DNA of 64,000 nt from Turritopsis dohrnii (Eukaryota; Cnidaria; Hydrozoa; Anthoathecata; Oceaniidae), in assembly GCA_027922465.2 (NCBI GenBank), contig BQMF02000753.1:1-64000 (forward strand), read 5' to 3'. Positions 56,780 to 64,000 of this stretch are shown one piece after another. Position numbers and translations under genes: made by a program. Each line of letters begins with the position of its first letter. Positions within the stretch are counted from its first letter, which is position 1. The notes beneath the pieces were generated by a model, which did no database searches, was not told the origin of the DNA, and saw nothing but the letters and a program-made list of their open reading frames with translations.

Positions 56780-57324
56780 TTGTGTCCTAGAACTACACTC
56801 CAAATTTTCACAAGGCTTTAGTGATCTCATTGTATGTATATAATTGGTTGGATTCTAATCATCATCCAAAGTTTGTTTTCCTCTGACATATATATATCCA
56901 AACTAAATCATTGTGCCTCCATTGAGCGGTTTGCAGGATTATTTTGAACAATGTCATCTATGATATGATATGATATGATACTTTATTTTTTGTTATAAGA
57001 AACATACATGGTTCATCTAGTTTATATAACAACGCTACATTATATAAGGTGCAGTTTAATGCGAAATCATAAATCGTGAGTAAAAGTACAATCGCCTAGA
57101 ATAACTATAAACTATGACCAGTTGTTTCCAAATAACACGGGAAACTCGTAGAAGATCATAATGATCTTATCGTCGAGAACCGATTTAGTAGCTACAGTCA
57201 ATGTTTCATTTTCTTAGACGTTTGGGCAAGAATTTGTAATGTTCGGATTTTATAAGATATAGTGTGATCTAATAAACAAAATGAGATGCAAAGGTAGGAA
57301 AATGAAACAAGGGTTGAGTTATAA

Positions 57325-57962
57325 TTAGAAGTACTGTAACAGGTTTACAAATTTCTTTACATCTCTTTTTAATAGATTTTTGAAGATAGGCAAGGATTCA
57401 CTGTCTGATAGAGCACATGAAGGAGTAACAAAAAGATTCCACAAGTGTGGTCCACGATATCTGATGCAGAATTGACTAAGTTTATTTTTACAAATTGGTT
57501 TGACTAGCATTTTGTTCATTCGAGTTGTGTATTTGTTCTTGGCTTTAGGTGTATAGAGGTCATAAAAGACAGGTGGAGAGATTTTCATTTTACACTTAAA
57601 CATAAATGTTAGGGTTTGAAAAATATTTAATTCATAAAGCGTTAATATGGCACACTCTTCAAAGAGAGGTTTAGTATGCGCATTGCGATCTTTGTTGTTT
57701 ATAACTCTTATGGCATGTTTCTGACGACGAGCAAGAGAAAGTAACTTACTTTTTTGTGTACTAGCCCATATTATGTTGGCATAGTTCAAATAATTATGTA
57801 CAAAAGCATAGTAAAGTTGTTTTAGTAGATGTTTGTTCAAAATATGTTTTGCTTTATATAATACTCCAATCTCCTTTGATACTTTAGAGTTGATATATTG
57901 AATGTGGTCTGACCAATTTAAATTTTCATTAATTAACACACCAAGAAATTTTGTGACCGTGT
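57325..57962 (-). pseudogene. Outer LINE, C-terminal domain
   Basis: Continues the RT protein in a shifted frame: GDTELKRDTVTKFLGVLI, NLNWSDHIQYINSKVSKEIG, YYAFVHNYLNYANIIWAS, then FCIRYRGPHLWNLF. This is the usual thumb and post-RT region of CR1/Jockey-type elements. The junction with the RT frame at about 57,965 is a one-base shift. Confidence 0.88.
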
Positions 57963-57968
57963 CTCTTT

Positions 57969-59105
57969 TTAATTCAGTATCACCATTGATAGTTTGGGAA
58001 GTTCATTTGGAATAAGAGATTTTCTTCTATATGAATGGAATAGTGAAAATTTAGTTTTCTTAACATTTAACGACAGTTTGTTTGCCTGAAACCATATGGT
58101 CACTTTTTGTAATTCTTCATTCATGTCACTGAAGAGTGTTTTTATGTCATGGTTTGATAGAAATAAGTTTGTATCATCTGCAAACATTACTGGTTTAAGT
58201 TTTGATGAACAGTTCACAAAATCGTTCACATAGATTAAAAAAAGTAGAGGACCTAGTATTGAGCCTTGTGGTACCCCGCACGTTATATTCAGTGGTCTGG
58301 AAAGACCTTTGCTTCCAAAACTGACATGTTGCCTTCGGTTAGTTAAATAATTTTCAAGAATATTGTATGTGTTACTCCTAATGCCATAGTGCTTGAGTTT
58401 TCGAAGTAAAATCTTGTGATCAACAGTGTCGAATGCTTTTGATAAATCAATGAATATCCCGAGCGTAAATTTACCATCATTGAAAGATTCAGTGATGTCG
58501 TTGACTAGCTGAAGAATCGCATGTTCTGTGGATACGTTTTTTTGAAATCTAAATTGTTTGGGGAAAATTAATTTCATTGAAATCAAGTGATTATAGATTC
58601 GATTATATAATATTCTTTCTAGAATCTTTGAAAACACTGGAAGTACAGATATTGGTCTATAATTACCCATAATTGAGGGGTCACCTGCTTTAAATACTGG
58701 TGTGACTTTTGCAACTTTTAGTTGATCTGGAAAAATTCCTTCGTTAAAACATTTTTTAAATATCTTATACAAGGGTATTTTGATTTCATCGTAAACCTCT
58801 AGGACTACATTACTTGTTATATCATCGATTCCAGCTGCTTTATTTCTACTTAAGTTATTAAATGCGACTTCAAACTCGTGAAATGTAATTTCTTCATTGT
58901 CAATTATTAAGTCGTTCTTGTTCAGGTATTCTTCGAAATTAGTGTTTGTCTTTGGAATTTTCTCTGCTAAAATTGAACCTATATTGGCATAGAAAGTATT
59001 AAATTCTTCAGCTTTTGACGTTTCGTCATACAACATTCCTCTGTCAGTTTTGAGCATTTCTGGTAGTGCTTTTGGAGTAGTTTTACATTTTCCGGTTATT
59101 TCTTT
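57969..59105 (-). pseudogene. Outer LINE, reverse transcriptase
   Basis: EITGKCKTTPKALPEM leads into the RT: VTPVFKAGDPSIMGNYRPIS, FIDLSKAFDTVDHKIL (motif A), GVPQGSILGPLLFLIYVND (motif B) and MFADDTNLF (motif C, ADD). The catalytic aspartates are present. The upstream half of the protein lies beyond the inner LINE. Confidence 0.9.
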
Positions 59106-59110
59106 CATTT

Positions 59111-59143
<33 letters not shown>

Positions 59144-61258
59144 AGAATATTTATACAGGCATAAAATTTCAGCTGTGGATAATATATACATATATACACA
59201 ACTGTTATCAATGTTTCTCCTGTTAAATGTTAGTAATATTAGAAAGCAAAATAAAAGCAATAAAATTACATATATACACACTAAATAGATAAAAACACAC
59301 TTTCTTGTAAAACGAGAAGAAAGATTCAAACTGTGCCATAAATAAGAAATAGCAAGAAGGTGATAAAGTATCTGAGGAATTCATAGGCAACAAAAGTAGT
59401 GTGCACATAAGAACCTACAACAAACTAAATCCTATAATAAATTTGCAACTGAGAGTGATAATCATTAAAAATTAAACATTTTCTGATATTTAGTGGTAAT
59501 TCATTGAATAATTTAGCACCAGAATAATAAAATGATTCCTTTCCAATCTCAAGTCTAACTTTCGGCAAGTCTATATAATAACCACAGTTTCTAGTATTCC
59601 TTGAGTGACGCTTGATACTAAAATACTGATTAAAATTTGAGCACATATCGTTATCCAAACACTTCTTCACAATAACGAGAGCTTCCTTCTGTATGGAATT
59701 TATGATTTTCGGAACAGATCGACCGATGATTTGGTTTGCTCGACTTTCGATCGACTCAAATTTAGTCTGTTGTGTACGATTGTAAGACAGTTTGACAGTG
59801 CCACGATAGGTCAATACTGGCATAATCATCATTGTATAAATTTCATATGCGGAATCTACCGTAAGGTAAACACGTAAACGGTGTAACAATCGCAATCTCC
59901 CACTTGCCTTTTTGTAAAAATTTGCAAAATTGGTATTGAAGTTCAAGTAACGGTCAACGACAATACCCAAGTACTTGTATTCTTTGACATTGTTGATTTC
60001 TTGTCCTCTATAGGTGATATCTAGTTTTTGATTGGTTGACGACAAACGTTTTGCTGTTCCAAAGATCATCGCCTCCGTCTTTCCTTTTTTCAAATTTATA
60101 AGTAGCCCATTGTCATCAAAATATTTGGCTATCCTGTCCATATCTTGTTGTAAAAACCTTTCAATATCATCCTTTTTCTCACCACTAACATATATCACCG
60201 TGTCATCTGCATACATAACAGTTTCACTGTTCTTAAGGCAGTCAGGGAAATCATTGAAAAATATTATAAATAGCAAAGGACCCAAAATGGTTCCTTGCGG
60301 GACACCACTAAGTAGAGGTTTAGTTGTTGACATTGTCCCTTCAATATTCACAACTTGATTTCGACTGAACAGATAGTTCGTAAACCATTCTAACTCTAAC
60401 TGCTCGATTCCATATTCTTGTAATTTACCCAGTAGTACAGAGTGTCCAACAGTATCGAAGGCTTTGGTTAGATCGATATATATAGCTCCTACCATTTTTC
60501 CCATGTCAATAGAACGTCTGATATTGTCGAAAAGCAAAGTTGATGCAAGCTTTGTGCAACGTTTACGCCGATAGCCAAATTGAAACTCCGTTAGAAGGTC
60601 ATTGTTCTCAAGATAATCTGACAATTGCATATGAATGGCTCGCTCAAGTATTTTGGAAAATATCGGCAATACAGATATAGGTCGATAATTTTCTGGCTTT
60701 TTTGTATCGCCACTTTTATGTATTGGAGCGATTTTTGCTTGTTTCCAGATGGATGGAACATTTCCTGTTGTCAGCGATAAGTTAATAATATAAGTCAATG
60801 GCTGTGATATTTCCTTGGCGCAGTCTTTTATCATACCAGGAGGAAGATCATCGACTCCAGTAGATTTGTTTCTCTTAAGAGATTTTAACTGCTTTTCCAC
60901 AAATAACTTCGACACGTACGAAAATCGAAAGGTCTTTTCAGTTTTTCTGCTACGGACAATGACTTTCCGCCAGACATAATTTGTAAGTTTGATGGCTTTA
61001 CACTTTAGATCCTGCACAATATTACTAAAATAGGTAGCAAAATTGTTGGCAATATTAATTTTATCTCTTTTATTTGCAGATAAGTTCATTTTTGACTTCG
61101 TTTTAGATGGGAAGATCGATTTGATTGCGTCCCAAAACTTCTTAGGATTATTTCTGTTATCATTGATCAGTTTCTGGGAATGTTTTCTTTTCGCTTCCTT
61201 TAATTTTCTATTACATTCATTTCTCAGTTGTCTATAGGTCTCCTGGTCACCTTGCCAA
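59106..61258 (-). mobile_element. Inner LINE, 5'-truncated, with TTTA-type tail
   Basis: Inserted in the same orientation into the outer LINE between TWQ (61,259) and KEITGK (59,105). Its 3' end is an AAAT/TTTA microsatellite at 59,107-59,141. It begins inside the linker before the RT. The outer protein reads across the gap when the insert is ignored, which shows the order of events. Confidence 0.85.
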
Positions 61259-61365
61259 GTCATTTTTGAGTCATTTTTGTACTTTTCCAATTTTTGATCT
61301 ATAATAGATACTTTTTGCTTTCTTTTTAATTTTTTCAAAGAGATTTTTATAGGATTTGTATTCAC
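59425..61365 (-). CDS. Inner LINE reverse transcriptase, open frame (chimeric start)
   Basis: 646 codons without a stop. Residues 1 to about 36 are outer-LINE sequence read up to TWQ; the inner element starts at GDQETYRQLRNE. Then KKFWDAIKSIFPSK, KIAPIHKSGDTKKPENYRPI, IYIDLTKAFDTVGHSVLL (motif A), GVPQGTILGPLLFIIFFND (motif B), MYADDTVIY (YADD, motif C), KASGRLRLLHRLRVYLT and FNELPLNIRKC. The RT domain looks intact, but the endonuclease domain is missing, so autonomous retrotransposition is not expected. It is the same family as the fragment at 55,460-56,257. Confidence 0.88.
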   Translation of the reverse strand: MNTNPIKISLKKLKRKQKVSIIDQKLEKYKNDSKMTWQGDQETYRQLRNECNRKLKEAKRKHSQKLINDNRNNPKKFWDAIKSIFPSKTKSKMNLSANKRDKINIANNFATYFSNIVQDLKCKAIKLTNYVWRKVIVRSRKTEKTFRFSYVSKLFVEKQLKSLKRNKSTGVDDLPPGMIKDCAKEISQPLTYIINLSLTTGNVPSIWKQAKIAPIHKSGDTKKPENYRPISVLPIFSKILERAIHMQLSDYLENNDLLTEFQFGYRRKRCTKLASTLLFDNIRRSIDMGKMVGAIYIDLTKAFDTVGHSVLLGKLQEYGIEQLELEWFTNYLFSRNQVVNIEGTMSTTKPLLSGVPQGTILGPLLFIIFFNDFPDCLKNSETVMYADDTVIYVSGEKKDDIERFLQQDMDRIAKYFDDNGLLINLKKGKTEAMIFGTAKRLSSTNQKLDITYRGQEINNVKEYKYLGIVVDRYLNFNTNFANFYKKASGRLRLLHRLRVYLTVDSAYEIYTMMIMPVLTYRGTVKLSYNRTQQTKFESIESRANQIIGRSVPKIINSIQKEALVIVKKCLDNDMCSNFNQYFSIKRHSRNTRNCGYYIDLPKVRLEIGKESFYYSGAKLFNELPLNIRKCLIFNDYHSQLQIYYRI

Positions 61366-62062
61366 TTTCTGAAGATATTGTTTTACTCTTAAGATATTTT
61401 ACATATAATTTTTGCTTTGTCTTAGAAGATTTTTTTATACCATTCGTAATCCAGGGCGATTTTAAATCCTTCTGTTTATAAGAAATCTCTTTAAGGGGAA
61501 AATACTTATTATAAAGTTCAGTAAATATCTTTAAAAAGCTTTCATATGTTTCGTCACTATTATGAGATTGCTCAAGAAAGTTCCAGTCAATTTTCTGCAA
61601 GTTGGCCTTGAATTGGATTTTCGAAGATGCATTAAAAATACGTTTTTTGATTATGAGTTTTTCTTTCGATCGAGTATGTTTATTAAGAGAAACAAATATT
61701 GGAAAATGGTCTGAGATATCTGATTTTATTATGCCTGTCGTAAGAGGTTGTTCATAAAAACAGTTGGTTAAGGTATTATCAATAAGTGTTGCAGTTGTAC
61801 TTGTTACTCTCGTAGGTTTATTAATTAAAGGTACTACGCTGTGAGCAAAGGCATTGTTATAAAATTCTGTGACAGTTTTATCTTCTTTGTTTGATGTGTT
61901 ATAAACTTTCTCAATATATTCACCGAATGATTTTGTGTCACCATTTGGCGGTCTGTAACAACATGTTAAAAGTATATTTTTGAAATTATCGTTGATAAGT
62001 TCTATTGTTAAAATTTCTTTGTCGCCATCAGAATAGGTAAGATCACTGCGCATTTTGTACAT
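61259..62062 (-). pseudogene. Outer LINE, endonuclease C-terminal part and linker
   Basis: Contains LTCCYRPPNGDTKSFGEYIE, INKPTRVTSTTATLIDN and SDISDHFPIFVSL (SDHxP, end of the apurinic-like endonuclease). The linker follows with KSPWITNGIKKSSKTKQKLY and KKKAKSIYYRSKI. A frameshift near 61,285 precedes KYKNDSKMTWQ, where the inner LINE is inserted. The N-terminal half of the endonuclease is absent. Confidence 0.87.
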
Positions 62063-62066
62063 TAAA

Positions 62067-63221
62067 ATCTTTTAAATGTGAATTTAAAACTAATCAGTTC
62101 CACACAAGTGATAACTTGACCGAGCATTGTACAGTGATGAATAATTTGATACAGTCTGGAATTCCTCAAATTACTCCCTTCTTTAATTCATCACCGCTTC
62201 TCAATTCACTATGACGTTTCGGAGCCAGAAAAACAGTTTTACAAGACATAACGTTCACCAATATCTTGCACATGTTTATACTTTCAGTATGTATGTGTAT
62301 GTTTCAGAGGCGTATTCAAGGTCAGTCAAAAAAAGTGGAGGAGTCCAACATTACGATATTTCTTTTCAATTTTAAGTGGCGATTAGGTTACTTGCACGCT
62401 TTCCTTTTCTACTTTAAATGACTTAACTCTCCTTCACAAATTTTGACTGACCTCTGGCTACGCCTCTGTGTTTGGGTCAATTCATTCACTAGTGATTTGT
62501 GCTGCTATTATGACAATTTCATTTGTTTGTTTTTGTCAATATCTTCAACTTTCGGTGTAATATTTACTAAATGAAATGAACATGTTTCATGCATTTATTG
62601 ATAAGACGTATTCACCAGTAATGTTTTGATATACTATAATACTTTTCTGTTGCGATATTGAAAGTTTTTTTCACAGCAAAGTTTCGTTTACTATCAAACC
62701 TTCACCTTCTTTTTCAAGAATTTTTCCCAGAGTCAGCTAAACATCAATATTTCCTCCATAAGGAATGTTCTTATGATTATATTTCGATTGCAATAGTAGA
62801 TAAAGTTTTAAAATTCTTCTTCAAAGCTTCTTCTAGTTCTACAATTTCCTCAAAACATAAACCAAACGGTTCGAGAACGATTCACGTGTTTGGTGTGCAT
62901 ATTTTACTGACTTTTTAAAGAAATTTTAAAGATAATTGAATTGGGAAGTTTTAAATATAAAACGGCTAAAATAACTTCTAGGAGTATTTCAAAAGTATAA
63001 AAAGCTTATTATTTTTATGAATTAATATTGACAGTGGCCTTTTTGTATTACATTTTGAATAGAGTTTTGGGTCTGTCATTAACTATTCTGAATAAACAAA
63101 CAATCCGAAATCCGAACGGACTTTCCGAAAACGGCAAAAAAACTGTTAAATCAAACAATTTCCTTCGCTAAGGCGCGGAAATTGAATAAATGCAATTTTT
63201 TAAAAGTTCGTTTTTTCTAAT
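62067..63221. other. Intergenic, no gene recognised
   Basis: AT-rich sequence. GACTGACC and GGTCAGTC-type inverted words near 62,320-62,470 (GAGGCGTATTCAAGGTCAGTC versus GACTGACCTCTGGCTACGCCTC) look like ends of a short palindromic repeat of about 160 bp. Nothing coding is supported. Confidence 0.45.
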
Positions 63222-63867
63222 TGCCCCCGCAGCGAGCGTAAGCGAGCGAGGAGGCATAGTAGTTTCACGAGATAGGCGAATGTCAGTTTCCGATTTTGTT
63301 CTTCATCATCATCATCTTCTTTATCTTCCAACTTTACACGGTGGAATACAATTATTAGCTGACTTTGCTTTTTTCCCGTTTCAAAGCATGGTACTGTAAG
63401 TGGGAGGCAGAATGTTTTTCTCTTTCCTTATTTATTATTATATTATACTATGTTATTTAGGAAGATCGTATGCTAAAATTGCTTAGACATTTTTCATGTT
63501 ACTTTTGTGTTGTTTTAGTGAAGTGAACAAGGATTTTGAAGCACAGCTTGATATCCGAAATTTTGCCAACCATGCATTTTATTTTTGTATATAACTCTAA
63601 ATTTTTCTTTCAATAATTTTGTTTAATGCACTGATTTTTGACGGATCTTGCATTCAAAAGATTTTAATTGAATTTCTGTGTATACAAGAAAGCCATATTA
63701 CAAATTGTCGTTCTTCGTGTTTTTTCTTCTTTGACTGTCTTCCAAACCTAGTGTGATCATGATCAATAAAACCTATGTATTTTTTTCTTGTTTTTTTATG
63801 TAAACTTTGGCTATTTTTTGTTTTAAATCAAAGTTTGAAACGCAATGGATTTTTCACTTTAATTTTT
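63222..63867 (+). repeat. TGCCCCCGC-ended repeat, partial copy 2
   Basis: Nearly identical to 31,307-31,960, with small deletions and an added ATAACTCTAAATTTTTC segment. It stops at about 63,867, where unrelated sequence starts with a TTTCGCTAAGCGAAAG palindrome and a CTAT microsatellite. Confidence 0.85.
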
Positions 63868-64000
63868 AGATTTCGCTAAGCGAAAGATATTGGTTTCGGC
63901 GGCGTTCTATCTATCTATCTTATCTACTTATAATAATCCGCAATCGTGTGCAACACATTTAACTTAGAGAGTGATTGTTTTTTTAAAAATTTACGGCCAA

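Larger units (their letters stand above)
56957..62066 (-). mobile_element. Outer CR1/Jockey-like LINE, split by an inner LINE
   Basis: On the minus strand the element runs 62,066 to about 61,259, is interrupted, and resumes at about 59,105 to 56,957. There it ends in an ATGAT-type microsatellite. Its protein parts are the endonuclease end, linker, reverse transcriptase and C-terminal domain. It is 5' truncated inside the endonuclease and carries a frameshift near 57,965. Confidence 0.88.

Overview
The window is AT-rich animal nuclear DNA with GT-AG introns. The cellular genes are the 3' half of a GABA-B-type (class C) receptor gene and two TLC-domain membrane-protein genes, one intact and one decayed. 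The mix of transposons (Penelope-like, BEL/Pao, CACTA/EnSpm, CR1-like, Helitron, many palindromic MITEs) suggests a cnidarian, probably a hydrozoan. The assignment to animals is firm; the assignment to hydrozoans is inference. No prokaryotic or organellar features were seen.

Layout. 1-4.1 kb: six exons of the GABA-B-like receptor (+). 4.5-5.9 kb: TLC pseudogene (-). 7.4-9.2 kb: LINE 3' end and a PIF/Harbinger transposase fragment. 12.5-13.3 kb: TLC gene with open exons (-). 14-24 kb: no recognisable cellular gene; MITEs, hairpins and a fold-back transposon with tandem-repeat arms and a transposase N-terminus. 24.3-30 kb: a decayed Penelope-like element split by an unclassified 0.77-kb repeat. 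A second, inverted copy of that repeat holds two Helitrons inserted end to end. 31-34 kb: a 1.1-kb repeat (second copy at 63.2 kb) and a mariner-type MITE.

34.07-55.25 kb: a 21-kb BEL/Pao LTR retrotransposon with 127/129-bp LTRs and a GGGCT target duplication. Its pol gene is interrupted by a 15.2-kb CACTA/EnSpm transposon (37,660-52,864; CACTGC termini, CCG target duplication). The CACTA element carries its transposase (-), a protein-kinase gene (+) with catalytic residues in place, and a third multi-exon gene (+) encoding an acidic/basic coiled-coil protein. It also contains its own Helitron and MITEs. I regard this element as the most interesting object in the window.

55.4-62.1 kb: CR1/Jockey-like LINE remnants, including one LINE inserted inside another in the same orientation. 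62-64 kb: repeats only.

How the parts relate. The CACTA genes look like one mobile unit: transposase and kinase genes diverge from a shared interval that contains GTATAC-type repeats. The same motif is dense in both subterminal regions, so the transposase may regulate its own promoter (inference). The BEL, Penelope-like and LINE copies are all coding-defective.
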